Shown: positions 1 to 8,524, counted from the first letter of the stretch. The stretch is 28,061 bases of DNA from Oscillibacter sp. UBA6647 (GCA_002455655.1 DKLF01000146.1:989-29049); one strand, 5' to 3'. The notes: generated from the sequence alone by a model not told the origin. Numbers and translations are program-made.

Positions 1-543
1 TTCCGCCTTGGCATACAGCTCCTCCGTGTCCACATTGGTGGCAATGCACAGTTTTTTCAGGCTGTGGGCAATCTCAATGATATTTTTAAGCTTCTCTTCG
101 CTGGTGGTGGCAAAATTCAACTTTAGATAGTCGATTGTGTCAAGCAATGCCAGATACCGGGGCAGAAACTGAAACTCGTTCACCGCGATTCGATAGCCCT
201 TGGCTGCATATTCATGCACAGCGGCCAGCGCCGCCGGATGAATGATCACGCTGTCGTCAATCTGAATCACCAGCTCCGACCGATCGAACAGGTCCGGCGT
301 TTTTTTCAGCAGCAGCGTGGCCGTGAAGGTCATAAAGTAAAACGAACCCTTTAAAAGCTTGTCGGTGTTCTGGATCAGGAAGTTATACACCGTGTCCGCA
401 GCGGCAAATTCCTTGTCACTCATCAGCCCGCAGAATGCCTGATTTTCTCCGTGGTACAAAATCTCGTAGCCGATGGACTGTTTCTGAGCGTTACGGATGG
501 GCTGGCGGACGATGTACTTGTTCTTATTTCGGTCCTTTCTCAT
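1..543 (-). CDS. EAL/HDOD-type signalling protein, N-terminal part (truncated by window edge)
   Basis: The first 181 codons are present and the frame stays open to base 1, so the C-terminus (an HDOD domain in this family) lies outside. The N-terminus matches the family opening: YIVRQPI at residues 10-16 and GYEILY at 25-30, where the EAL signature glutamate is E27. Most other EAL metal-binding positions look altered: IQIDD near 93-97 instead of LEI-type E, VNEF at 121-124 instead of DDFG, YLKLN at 139-143 instead of YIKID, and ATNVD at 168-172 instead of AEGVE. This predicts a catalytically dead domain that may bind c-di-GMP or a protein partner. The ATG is 15 nt downstream of the cheV stop, with only a weak SD-like GTGGGA, so coupling to cheV is likely. 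Family call is good; function is inference. Confidence 0.8.
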   Translation of the reverse strand, partial: MRKDRNKNKYIVRQPIRNAQKQSIGYEILYHGENQAFCGLMSDKEFAAADTVYNFLIQNTDKLLKGSFYFMTFTATLLLKKTPDLFDRSELVIQIDDSVIIHPAALAAVHEYAAKGYRIAVNEFQFLPRYLALLDTIDYLKLNFATTSEEKLKNIIEIAHSLKKLCIATNVDTEELYAKAE

Positions 544-558
544 TCCCACTCATCGCTT

Positions 559-1491
559 TCATGCTTTTTCCGCCGGGGCCGCCTTGCTCAAAAGCTGGTC
601 CATGACGGATACCAGATGTCCGATTTCAGGTTTGGAAAGCTGCTCGTCCGCGCCCACCTGCTTGCCCTTAATCCTCATTTCCTCGGAAATCAGGGAGGAG
701 AACAGCACCACGGGAATTTTACGCAGAAGCTGGTCGTCCTTGATGAGCTTTGTCAGGTGATGCCCGTCCATCTGGGGCATTTCGATGTCGGTGATGACCA
801 TGGCCACCTCGTCCGGTGCGGTTCCCCGGGCCTTCATCTGTATCAGCTCGTCCCACAGCTCTTGTCCGTTGGGATAGGCATGCAGGTTGGTATAGCCCGC
901 CTTGCTCAGCGCTTCCCGAATCATCTGGCTCAAAAGCAGGGAGTCTTCCGCGAGGTAAATGGGCCGGTCGCTGCGAATCCGGGGCCCCATCCGGTCAATT
1001 TCACCGACTTGAATGGAGGTTTCCGGAGCAATCTCCGCCACAATCTTTTCAAAGTCCAGAATCGTCACCAAATCGTCGCCACACTGGGCGATACCGGTGG
1101 CCACGCCATCCGCGCCGCCAGAAATGGTCTTGTCCGGCTTTTGAATGTCCCGCCAGGAGATACGGCTGATGCCCACCACGCTGTGGACCCGGAAAGCAAC
1201 GTACATCATGTTGAAATTCGTGACGATAAACAAGTCCTTGCCCTGCTTCTCCACGTCCGTGTCCACCAGAAACCTCGGCAGGTTAATGACCGTAATTACC
1301 TGATCCCTCGGTTTAAAAATACCCTCCACCGCCGGGTGAACGTGTGGCATGGACTTCACCGGCGCGGACAGCATAATCTCCCGGACCTTGGCCACGTTGA
1401 TGCCAAAGAGATTATCATTGACGGTGAACTCCATAATTTCAATTTCATTGGTTCCCGTTTCCAGCAAAATGTTGCTGTTGCTCTGTCCCAT
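559..1491 (-). CDS. cheV: CheV, CheW-receiver fusion chemotaxis coupling protein
   Basis: This 310-residue protein couples chemoreceptors to the CheA kinase and helps adaptation through its receiver domain. Residues about 15-157 form a CheW-like domain. Residues about 176-300 form a receiver with the acidic pair E182/D183, phospho-acceptor D235 in VITDIEMPQMDG, S265 and K287 (SKP). The ATG at 1491 is chosen because AAAGGA lies 9 nt upstream; an in-frame extension to 1575 would run back through a palindrome-bearing spacer and has no matching N-terminal homology. The 122-bp gap after cheD is the longest in this part of the operon and holds a sigma-28-like promoter. No cheW is seen in the window, so CheV is the only coupling protein visible here. 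Confidence 0.95.
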   Translation of the reverse strand: MGQSNSNILLETGTNEIEIMEFTVNDNLFGINVAKVREIMLSAPVKSMPHVHPAVEGIFKPRDQVITVINLPRFLVDTDVEKQGKDLFIVTNFNMMYVAFRVHSVVGISRISWRDIQKPDKTISGGADGVATGIAQCGDDLVTILDFEKIVAEIAPETSIQVGEIDRMGPRIRSDRPIYLAEDSLLLSQMIREALSKAGYTNLHAYPNGQELWDELIQMKARGTAPDEVAMVITDIEMPQMDGHHLTKLIKDDQLLRKIPVVLFSSLISEEMRIKGKQVGADEQLSKPEIGHLVSVMDQLLSKAAPAEKA

Positions 1492-1558
1492 AACGTCATT
1501 CCTTTCACGGTGCCCGCCCATTTGCCGGAGGAGGCCTCCGACTCTGCGGGCGTGTCGG

Positions 1559-1585
1559 TTCCCGGCGCAGCACACTGTTTATTTA
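1559..1585 (-). promoter_or_regulatory. Sigma-28 (FliA/SigD)-type promoter upstream of cheV
   Basis: Read on the minus strand, TAAA (1585-1582) is followed by exactly 15 nt and then GCCGGGAA (1566-1559). The known sigma-28 consensus is TAAA-N15-GCCGATAA, so 4/4 and 6/8 positions match. Transcription would start near 1553, about 60 nt before the cheV ATG. The sigma-28 gene is in the same operon, so this would give late-gene expression to cheV and the EAL protein. The match is by eye and untested. Confidence 0.5.
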
Positions 1586-1587
1586 AT

Positions 1588-1601
1588 TGGGGAATTCCCC
1601 A
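1588..1601. promoter_or_regulatory. 14-bp perfect palindrome next to the cheV promoter
   Basis: TGGGGAATTCCCCA is a perfect palindrome in the cheD-cheV spacer, 2 bp upstream of the TAAA element of the sigma-28-like promoter. It could be an operator for a dimeric regulator, or a 5-bp RNA stem with an AATT loop. No U-run follows it on the minus strand, so it is not a normal intrinsic terminator. Confidence 0.4.
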
Positions 1602-1613
1602 TAAGCCATCGGC

Positions 1614-2093
1614 TCAGAATTTAATTTCCGGATATCCATAGGATCGAATTGTTCCGTTTCCCGTGGCGCCGTCAAACTCCATGGTGCGGGCGACGGTACC
1701 CCCTACATCTTCCCAGGCCAGCCGAATTTTTTCCATCTTCAGTATCTGGCGGACGCTTTCTCCGTTGCGTTGGCCGATGTTGCCAAGGCTGCCGCCGGAA
1801 ACCTCGAACATGCGGGCTCCGCCTGCAATTTTCGCCGTGATGGCAGCCCGGCAAGCGCCCTTCATCTCCATCTCCCGCAGTGTGGCGCGGATGCCGGTAT
1901 CAGCATATTTAAAGGTGTTTTTCCGCCCGGTTTCCATATTCAACGGCAGCATAATGTGGATCAGCGCCGCCAGACGGCGATTTGGCTCGTACAGGCAGAT
2001 TCCAATGCAGGAGCCCAGCGCATAGGTAATCAGTTTTTCACCGTCCTGCGCCAGTTTCATGTCGGCAATGCCGACAATCAGCTTGTCATTCAT
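1614..2093 (-). CDS. cheD: CheD, chemoreceptor glutamine deamidase
   Basis: CheD deamidates glutamines on methyl-accepting chemoreceptors and binds CheC, stimulating its CheY-P phosphatase activity. The 159-residue protein has the family length and catalytic triad: T23 and C29 in LITYALGSC, and H46 in LIHIMLP. The spacings (6 and 17 residues) match those of Thermotoga CheD (T21/C27/H44). The ATG overlaps the end of cheC by 8 nt (ATGGATGAATGA), indicating translational coupling with its partner. The C-terminal part, with GGARMFEV and NIGQRN, is also typical. Confidence 0.96.
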   Translation of the reverse strand: MNDKLIVGIADMKLAQDGEKLITYALGSCIGICLYEPNRRLAALIHIMLPLNMETGRKNTFKYADTGIRATLREMEMKGACRAAITAKIAGGARMFEVSGGSLGNIGQRNGESVRQILKMEKIRLAWEDVGGTVARTMEFDGATGNGTIRSYGYPEIKF

Positions 2094-2712
2094 CCATTAC
2101 GCCCAACTTTCGCAGGAGGAAATTCAAAGACCGGATATCCGGCGAGAGCAGCAGCCGACAGGGAACCTGTCTTCCGTCGCACACAAAGTTGCCGCCGATG
2201 GTCATGATATAGTCCGACTGGCCGCCGTAGGCCGCCATGGGTACCGTAAGAATCGCGCCCTGCATGTCCACCGCGAAGGCAGGAACCGTCAGCCGGATGG
2301 AGATGTCGGCAAGGCCGCTGAGGGCGTTGATAAATGTGGAAATCATAATGTTGCCCACCTCCACCAGCGTGGAGATTTCCATTTCCCGCAGCATATTGAA
2401 ATCCGACACAGGCTTTCCCAGCACATTGGACAGCACCAGATTGATGAAATCCATCTGCTGCACGGAGAGCATAATGCCGTTGATTTCGCCGCCAAGCTGG
2501 CTCAAAACACCGGCGGTGATGGCCTCAGGCCCGCCAATCCACTCAATGGCTTCGTTATAGCCCATAATCCGCACCTCCGGCAACGTGATGCGGACCTCTT
2601 TGCCAATCATCTGGGAAAGCGCCGTGGCGGCGTTTCCCGTGCCGATGCTCCCGATCTCCTTGAGCGTATCAATCTCCAGCCCGTTCAAATCCTCATAACT
2701 TTTAATCTCCAT
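2086..2712 (-). CDS. cheC: CheC, CheY-P phosphatase
   Basis: CheC-family phosphatase of 208 residues that dephosphorylates CheY-P and pairs with CheD. Two internally repeated helices normally carry ExxN active sites. The second is intact (EVGN in the latter half), but the first reads E19-I-G-S22, with serine where asparagine is expected. The ATG at 2712 is chosen because GGAAAGGGA lies about 6 nt upstream; a longer in-frame start at 2742 would add an arginine-rich stretch encoded by the flgG-cheC spacer. The gene sits directly between flgG and cheD. The family call is secure; the effect of the serine is inference. Confidence 0.95.
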   Translation of the reverse strand: MEIKSYEDLNGLEIDTLKEIGSIGTGNAATALSQMIGKEVRITLPEVRIMGYNEAIEWIGGPEAITAGVLSQLGGEINGIMLSVQQMDFINLVLSNVLGKPVSDFNMLREMEISTLVEVGNIMISTFINALSGLADISIRLTVPAFAVDMQGAILTVPMAAYGGQSDYIMTIGGNFVCDGRQVPCRLLLSPDIRSLNFLLRKLGVMDE

Positions 2713-2744
2713 GCGACTTCCCTTTCCGCGCCGGAGGCGCACCC

Positions 2745-3509
2745 TTAGGACCTGAGGTTGTTCACCGTAGTCTCAATTTCATCCGTAACGGTGACCATTC
2801 TTAGATTATAACTGAAACTGCGCTGCGCTTCAATGACTTTTGTCATTTGTTCCGCCAAATCAGCGTTGGAAGCTTCCAGTGCACCCTGGCGAACCGCGCC
2901 GGTACCAAAGCGAACCTGACCGTTTTTTTCCACCGGGATATAGCGGTTCTCGCCCATGCGGAGCATCCCGTCGGTATTCACAAAGTCAAACACACCCACA
3001 GGCTGCTTTGCCTCACGGTCCGTCACCTCGGTCACCGCGCCCTTGTCGTTCAGGACAAACCGACCCATCCCGTCGGAGAGCATAAACACGGTTTCCATCT
3101 CGGGCTGGCCTTCCTCGTCCAGTTCCTGTTCACCGTCCGCCGAAAGCTTCTGACGCTGAAACTCAGAGAGGGTAAAGGACCCGTCCCGCGTATAGGACAC
3201 TTCCCCGCTGGCGGGATCATAAAGCCCGAAAAAACCGTCGCCGATAATGGCGTAATCCTGTTTCTGTCCGGTTTCGGCCAGTGCGCCGTCTGCAAAGTCC
3301 GTTCCCGCCATGGACATCTTCGCACCGGAGCCACGGGGAAGCTCTGCCCCCTCCGCTCCGGCCACGTTGCCGTACATCAGGGAGGAAAAGCTGGGCTTCT
3401 GGGCCTTAAATCCGTATGTATTCACGTTGGCGATGTTGTTCGCCTGCACGTTCATCCGCTGCTGCTGCTGTGCCGCGCCCACCGCGGCGGTATAAAAAGA
3501 ACTGTTCAA
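2745..3509 (-). CDS. flgG: Flagellar basal-body rod protein, FlgG type
   Basis: Axial rod protein of 254 residues, secreted through the flagellar export system and polymerised into the distal rod. The N-terminal heptad region has the rod/hook signature ANNIANVNTYGFK (residues 24-36), a central GDGFF motif lies near residue 90, and the C-terminus has the conserved SNADLAEQMTKVIEAQRSF helix. The start is TTG, 16 nt after the preceding stop with GGTGAG just upstream; the next in-frame Met cuts into the conserved N-terminal helix. It is adjacent to a paralogue, as in the flhO-flhP pair of Bacillus subtilis. Which of the two is FlgF and which FlgG is assigned by order only. Confidence 0.88.
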   Translation of the reverse strand: MNSSFYTAAVGAAQQQQRMNVQANNIANVNTYGFKAQKPSFSSLMYGNVAGAEGAELPRGSGAKMSMAGTDFADGALAETGQKQDYAIIGDGFFGLYDPASGEVSYTRDGSFTLSEFQRQKLSADGEQELDEEGQPEMETVFMLSDGMGRFVLNDKGAVTEVTDREAKQPVGVFDFVNTDGMLRMGENRYIPVEKNGQVRFGTGAVRQGALEASNADLAEQMTKVIEAQRSFSYNLRMVTVTDEIETTVNNLRS

Positions 3510-3525
3510 ATCCGCTCACCGTCCT

Positions 3526-4275
3526 TTATACGTTGCCCAAATTGGTTGCCGCCTTGGTCATTAGCTGGTCATACATCCGGCTTACCTCCGCCGCACTTTG
3601 AAACGCGCGCTGGGCGGTCATCATGCCGGTCATCTGCTGAATAAGGTCCACGTTGGCCCGCTCCTGCGTCTTCCAGAGAACACTGGTTCCGACCGCAGCC
3701 TCTGCCCCGTCGCCGGTAAAATAGCCCTGTGGGTTGCGCTGTAGCTCTGCATTGTCTTCAAAGGAGAAAACGCCCAGTTGCGCCACAAGCAGGCCTTCCT
3801 CCGTATAGATTCCGCCGGCGGCGTCGCCCTTAATTTTGTCAGTCCCCAGAAGAATCTCCTCTCCGTTGGGGTCCAACACCCGGCTCCCGTCCGAAAGGCA
3901 CAGATAGCCCTCTTCATCCAGCGCAAAATTGCCTGCGCGGGTATAAACCGTCTCGTCCCCGGCGTGGACGGCGAAAAAGCCGTCTCCCTGAAGGGCGAAG
4001 TCCAGAGGCATCCCCGTCTCTTCCAGCGACCCCTGGGTATAGTCCGTGTAAAGCCGGCTGGGGGCCAGAATATAGCTGGCAGGCCCAATTTCGGCGGGGT
4101 TGCTCTTGTCCTTGTTCCCCACCCGGCTGACCACGTATTCCCGGAAGGTGGTGTCGGTATAGGTGTCCGCCTTATAGCCGGAGGTGGCAACGTTTGCCAT
4201 GTTGTTGGAAATCACGTCCAGTCGCTTGCCCTGAGACAGCATAGCGGAGGTCAGGTTGTAAAAGCCCTTGAACAT
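3526..4275 (-). CDS. flgF: Flagellar basal-body rod protein, FlgF/FlgG type (FlhO-like)
   Basis: Second rod protein of 249 residues, with the same architecture as its downstream neighbour: N-terminal SNNMANVATSGYK (residues 24-36), central GDGFFAV, and C-terminal NVDLIQQMTGMMTAQRAFQ. The ATG lies 4 nt after the sigma factor stop codon (TGATAAAATG), so expression is probably coupled. The position right after the sigma-28 gene resembles flhO/flhP arrangements, where these encode proximal and distal rod subunits. The symbol flgF is tentative because Firmicute FlgF and FlgG are hard to tell apart without phylogeny. Confidence 0.85.
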   Translation of the reverse strand: MFKGFYNLTSAMLSQGKRLDVISNNMANVATSGYKADTYTDTTFREYVVSRVGNKDKSNPAEIGPASYILAPSRLYTDYTQGSLEETGMPLDFALQGDGFFAVHAGDETVYTRAGNFALDEEGYLCLSDGSRVLDPNGEEILLGTDKIKGDAAGGIYTEEGLLVAQLGVFSFEDNAELQRNPQGYFTGDGAEAAVGTSVLWKTQERANVDLIQQMTGMMTAQRAFQSAAEVSRMYDQLMTKAATNLGNV

Positions 4276-4279
4276 TTTA

Positions 4280-5137
4280 TCACTCTCTTTTCTCGCCGCG
4301 CTCCGGCTTTTGCCCCATATAAGGCCCCAGATACACGCGTAATTTTTGAATAGCCCGGCTGTGAATCTGCGACACGCGGGGCTCGCTGATGTCCATGGCC
4401 TGCGCGATGTTCCGCATATTCAATCCCCGCTCATAATACAGGGACAACACCATTTGCTCATTTTTCCGCAGCGCCCGGATTCCGTTGCCCAGCATCTCCC
4501 GCAGCTCCTTTTGCTGCACGCTGTCCTCCGGCGAGAGGTCTTCCGCCGCCGGAATGGAAACACCCGTGTCCCCCTCGCTGCGTCGCTCAAACAGCGCCTC
4601 CAGCGAAACAATGTTGCAAAAGGCGGCCGCCGCCGCGTCTTCCCGATACTTCTCCACGCTCAGGCCCATGTGCCCGGCAATCTCTTCGTCGGTGGGAAAG
4701 CGGCCCAAGTGGTTATTGAGACTGTTCACCGCCTGATCAATCTCCCGTGCACGGCGGCGCACGCTGCGGGGCAGCCAGTCCTGTTGGCGGGCAAGGTCGA
4801 TAATCATACCCCGGATGCGCTTGGACACATAGGTTTCAAATCTCGCGCCCTTTTCGGGGTCAAACTTATCCACAGAGTTCATCAATGTGAGAATGCCCTC
4901 GTTCACAATGTCGTCCACTTGGGCAAAGCCGTTGTACACGCCACAGATTTGCAGGGCGATGCTTTTGATCAGCCCTTCGTACCGCAGCACCAGAGGCCAC
5001 TTGTACGTCTCTTCCCCCGTGCGTTTATAAAGACTCAGCAGCTCGTCGGTGGGCAGGGCCTCCAGCTCCCGCTCCGTCAAAAGCGTTTGGGAGAGAGCTT
5101 CTTCCGTGTGATTGTTTAAAACAGCCGTATCACTCAC
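4280..5137 (-). CDS. fliA: Flagellar sigma factor sigma-28 (FliA/SigD)
   Basis: RNA polymerase sigma factor for late flagellar and chemotaxis genes. The 285-residue protein has sigma-70 region 2 (DDIVNEGILTLMNSVDKFD and RFETYVSKRIRGMIID), a region 3 segment beginning LPRSVRRRAREI with GRFPTDEEIA, and a region 4 helix-turn-helix (NMRNIAQAMDISEPRVSQIHSRA). The GTG start at 5137 follows AAAGGAGG by about 10 nt; the upstream in-frame ATG at 5179 has no ribosome site. It follows flhA directly: flhF and flhG, which usually intervene in Clostridia and Bacilli, are missing. The candidate target promoter seen here is upstream of cheV. Confidence 0.95.
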   Translation of the reverse strand: MSDTAVLNNHTEEALSQTLLTERELEALPTDELLSLYKRTGEETYKWPLVLRYEGLIKSIALQICGVYNGFAQVDDIVNEGILTLMNSVDKFDPEKGARFETYVSKRIRGMIIDLARQQDWLPRSVRRRAREIDQAVNSLNNHLGRFPTDEEIAGHMGLSVEKYREDAAAAAFCNIVSLEALFERRSEGDTGVSIPAAEDLSPEDSVQQKELREMLGNGIRALRKNEQMVLSLYYERGLNMRNIAQAMDISEPRVSQIHSRAIQKLRVYLGPYMGQKPERGEKRE

Positions 5138-5205
5138 GCCTCTGCCCCCTCCTTTCGCAAAGCTCTTATAAAGCCGCATGCGCCGCGCCGGACTTCAAAA
5201 TTCAA

Positions 5206-7308
5206 TCAGACCTTTTCCACCGTCTCCTTCTTCTGCTGCATCGTGATGTTGCCAAGTGCCTGAATCTGAATATCCGTTGTAATCTCATTGAAGGACAGCA
5301 CATACAGATTGGGGAAAAACTGGGACAGCATTCTGCTCAAGTACACACGGATGACAGGGCTTGTGAGAATGACGGGGGTCTGCCCCAACTCTGCAAACCT
5401 TTTCACGGATTCCCCCAGTTGGGAGACAATCTGCTGCATCATGTCCGCGCCCATCGCCAAATACACACCCTGATCGTTTTTGGTGAGGGAGGAAACGATC
5501 AGCTTTTCCACCTCCGCGTCCAGCGTTACCACCCGAAGCTGCCCATGCTCGCAGAAGCGGCGTGTGATGGTCCGGGTCAAAGCCGATCGAACCGCCTCGG
5601 TGATTAAATCCGGGTCCCGTGTGGTATTCATGGCGTCCGCAGCGGCCTCCACAATGGTGCCCAAGTTCTTGATGGGGACGCCCTCTTTCAAAAGGCTTCG
5701 CAAAATCCGTTCCAGCATCGCATAGGAGATCAGCGCGGGAATGGTTTCCTCCACCAACTGGGGGGCAGCCTTCTTCAGGTTTTCCGCCAGCCGGATTGTC
5801 TCCTCCCGGTCCAGCAGCTCGTACACGTGCTTTTTGATGGTTTCGGAGAGATGCGTCAGCATTACGGAGAGGGGGTCAATGACGGTATACCCGTAAATCT
5901 CCGCCATTTCCCGACTCTCCGGCAAAATCCAGCGGGAGGGAATGCCATATGCCGGTTCGATGGTTTCAATGCCGTCAATCTCGCCGCTGGGAGTCGTGGG
6001 TTCCAGCGCCAGATAATAGTCCACAAGGATTTCGCCCTTGGCGACCTCCTCGCCCTTAATCTTAATTACATACTGATTGGTGCCAAGCGTTGCAGAGTCG
6101 TGCAGCCGCACCGAGGGGACCACAAAGCCCATGTCCTGGGCATACTGGCGGCGGAAGATGACGATGCGGCTGATGAGCCGCCCGCCCCGCGCCTCGTCCA
6201 CCAGCGGGATCAGGCTGTATCCAAATTCCATTTCGATGGGTTCCACATCCAGCAGAGAATAGATGTTGTTAATGTCCTTATAATACTCGTTTTCTCCGGG
6301 AGCCTTGGCAGCCTGCGCGGCCTCGACAGCCTCTTTTTCCTCCTGCGCAGCAAGCTGGGTTTTCTCCGTCTGCATGCTTTGCAGGCCTCGCCAGCCCCAA
6401 AATGTAAGCGCGGCGCCCACCACCAGCAGGGCCAGATGAGGCGTGTTGGGCATAACTGCCAGAAACAAGAGCACGATACCCGCCACCATAATCGCCCGGG
6501 GCTGGGCCTTGAACTGCCGGAGCACGTCGTTGTTCAGGCTGTCCTCAGACACGCTGCGGGTGACAATCATACCCGTGGCGGTGGAAATCATCAGCGCGGG
6601 AAGCTGGGACACCAGCCCATCGCCCACGGTGGCGATGGAATACACCTGCAAAACGCTTGCGAAGTCTCCGCCACCCTGCACAATGCCGATCACCAGTCCC
6701 GCCACAAAGTTGATGGTGGTAATAATCAGGCTCATAATGGCGTCGCCCTTGACGATTTTGGTTGCGCCGTCCATTGCGCCGTAAAAATCCGCCTGACGCT
6801 GCACCTTTTCCCGGCGAGCCCGCGCGTCCTGTTCGTTAATCAGGCCGGAGGAGAGATCCGCGTCAATGGCCATCTGCTTGCCGGGCATGGCATCCAGCGT
6901 GAAGCGGGCGGCCACCTCAGCCACGCGCTCCGCGCCCTTGGTGATGACAATAAACTGCATCAGCACAATAATCAGGAAGATAATCACGCCGATGACAATA
7001 TTCCCGTTGGTAATCAATTGGCCAAACGCCTTAATCACCGCGCCCGCATAGCCCCCGTTGGAGAGAATCAACCGGGTGGAGGACACGTTCAGTCCCAATC
7101 GGAACAGCGTGGTCACCAGCAGCAGCGAGGGGAAGATGGAAAATTCCAGCGCGTCCGAGATGTTCATGGTAATCAGCAGAATCACGATGGACAGCGAAAT
7201 GTTGATAATCAGCAGAATGTCCATCAGCATTGGGGGAAGCGGCAGAATCAAAAACAGGACGATGACGACCACGAGGAGAGATATGATGTTGTTTGCAAGT
7301 CTTCTCAT
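5206..7308 (-). CDS. flhA: FlhA, flagellar export gate protein
   Basis: Main export-gate protein of the flagellar type III secretion system, 700 residues, the usual length. The N-terminal half holds about eight membrane segments; the conserved cytoplasmic FHIPEP loop is present (KVQRQADFYGAMDGATKIVKG near 168-188). After an Ala/Glu-rich linker near 320-345 comes the soluble C-terminal domain that docks chaperone-substrate complexes. The ATG is preceded by AAAGGCGGA. An 85-bp gap separates it from flhB; a weak AGCC/GGCT hairpin there is not convincing as a terminator. Confidence 0.97.
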   Translation of the reverse strand: MRRLANNIISLLVVVIVLFLILPLPPMLMDILLIINISLSIVILLITMNISDALEFSIFPSLLLVTTLFRLGLNVSSTRLILSNGGYAGAVIKAFGQLITNGNIVIGVIIFLIIVLMQFIVITKGAERVAEVAARFTLDAMPGKQMAIDADLSSGLINEQDARARREKVQRQADFYGAMDGATKIVKGDAIMSLIITTINFVAGLVIGIVQGGGDFASVLQVYSIATVGDGLVSQLPALMISTATGMIVTRSVSEDSLNNDVLRQFKAQPRAIMVAGIVLLFLAVMPNTPHLALLVVGAALTFWGWRGLQSMQTEKTQLAAQEEKEAVEAAQAAKAPGENEYYKDINNIYSLLDVEPIEMEFGYSLIPLVDEARGGRLISRIVIFRRQYAQDMGFVVPSVRLHDSATLGTNQYVIKIKGEEVAKGEILVDYYLALEPTTPSGEIDGIETIEPAYGIPSRWILPESREMAEIYGYTVIDPLSVMLTHLSETIKKHVYELLDREETIRLAENLKKAAPQLVEETIPALISYAMLERILRSLLKEGVPIKNLGTIVEAAADAMNTTRDPDLITEAVRSALTRTITRRFCEHGQLRVVTLDAEVEKLIVSSLTKNDQGVYLAMGADMMQQIVSQLGESVKRFAELGQTPVILTSPVIRVYLSRMLSQFFPNLYVLSFNEITTDIQIQALGNITMQQKKETVEKV

Positions 7309-7393
7309 CGTGGTTCCGCCTTTCCTCGGTTAATTTTTGGATTCCGGCCCATTGCCTTGGGGGAGATTCGGGGAGCCTTCGGCTTCAAAGTCG

Positions 7394-8494
7394 TCAACGG
7401 CTTTCCTGCCCGTCCAGCTCCATTTCCTTGCTCAAGTCCCGGTTACTCATCTTAAAGACGTATACCAGCACGTCCGCCACCGCGCCGTACAACTCCGGCG
7501 GAATTTGCCGATTCAGCTCGGCGGAGGCGTAGATGGACCGGGCCAGAGGAACGTCCTCCACCGTAGGGATACCGTGCTCCTCCGCCGTTTTCACAATGCG
7601 CAGGGCCACCTCGTCCAGTCCCTTTGCAAGGACCACGGGGGCAGCGTCCGTCTCCGGCTTGTATCGCAGAGCCACCGCCACATGGGTGGGGTTTCTGATG
7701 ACCACATCCGCCTGGGGCACCTGCTGCATCATGCGGGACTGGGCCATTTTTCGCTGGGCTTCCTTGATTTTGCCCTTGATCTGAGGATCGCCTTCGGTCT
7801 GCTTATATTCCTCCTTGATCTCCTGCTTCGTCATGCGCATCTGCCGCTCGTAATCCCACCACTGATAGTAGAAATCAAAACCTGCCAGCGCAACGAACGC
7901 AATGATAATCTGGAGAATCATGCCGCTGAGGCGGCTGAGAATATCGCCGCAAACGGCGGTTATATCCGTGTTTAAGTAATTGGCAAAGGCAACCATACAT
8001 CCACTGATAAAATGATAAATGATCAGCAGGAGAATGGTGATTTTGATGATGCCCTTCCCCGCCTCCACCACGCTGCGCAAAGAAAATAGCTTTTTAAAGC
8101 CCTCCAGCGGATTAAGACGGCTAAACTTGGGCTGGATGGACTGCCCGGACACCAGCATCCGGGTCTGCGCGAAGGTGGCCGCCACGGCTGTCACCGCCAC
8201 CGCCAAGATGGTGGGCCCCACCGCCATAAACAGGGTGTAGGCGCCCTCCTTGAGAAGGTCGGGAAGCTGCGCCTCCAGAGAAACCGAGGAGAGATTCCCC
8301 GCAAGAGTCATACATACCCGGAAAAAGGAATCTATCTGCCCCACTGCGCTCGACATGGTCATGCGCAGCGTCATATAGCCCACCAGCAGCGTGGCCACCG
8401 CCACCGCGTCCTTACTGAGAAAAACGTTGCCTTTTTTTCGTTGGTCCCGTCGCTTTTTGGGGGTTGCCTTTTCTGTTTTGTTGCCCTCCGGCAC
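7394..8494 (-). CDS. flhB: FlhB, export apparatus substrate-specificity switch
   Basis: Membrane protein of 366 residues that switches export from rod/hook to filament substrates when the hook is finished. The N-terminal basic segment (KTEKATPKKRRDQRKKG) and four membrane segments are followed by the cytoplasmic domain with the self-cleaving NPTH motif at residues 268-271. The start codon is GTG with AGGGGGG about 7 nt upstream. It works with FliK, encoded earlier in the operon, and with the FliPQR gate just upstream. Confidence 0.97.
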   Translation of the reverse strand: MPEGNKTEKATPKKRRDQRKKGNVFLSKDAVAVATLLVGYMTLRMTMSSAVGQIDSFFRVCMTLAGNLSSVSLEAQLPDLLKEGAYTLFMAVGPTILAVAVTAVAATFAQTRMLVSGQSIQPKFSRLNPLEGFKKLFSLRSVVEAGKGIIKITILLLIIYHFISGCMVAFANYLNTDITAVCGDILSRLSGMILQIIIAFVALAGFDFYYQWWDYERQMRMTKQEIKEEYKQTEGDPQIKGKIKEAQRKMAQSRMMQQVPQADVVIRNPTHVAVALRYKPETDAAPVVLAKGLDEVALRIVKTAEEHGIPTVEDVPLARSIYASAELNRQIPPELYGAVADVLVYVFKMSNRDLSKEMELDGQESR

Positions 8495-8524
8495 AGACGT
8501 TCCCCCCTTTTGCCGCCCCCTTTT

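Noticed and set aside
5827..7455. Plus-strand 542-codon open frame opposite flhA
   Set aside because: It is the antisense shadow of flhA. The protein is rich in His, Gln and Asn with no domain, has no ribosome site, and overlaps a certain gene along its full length.
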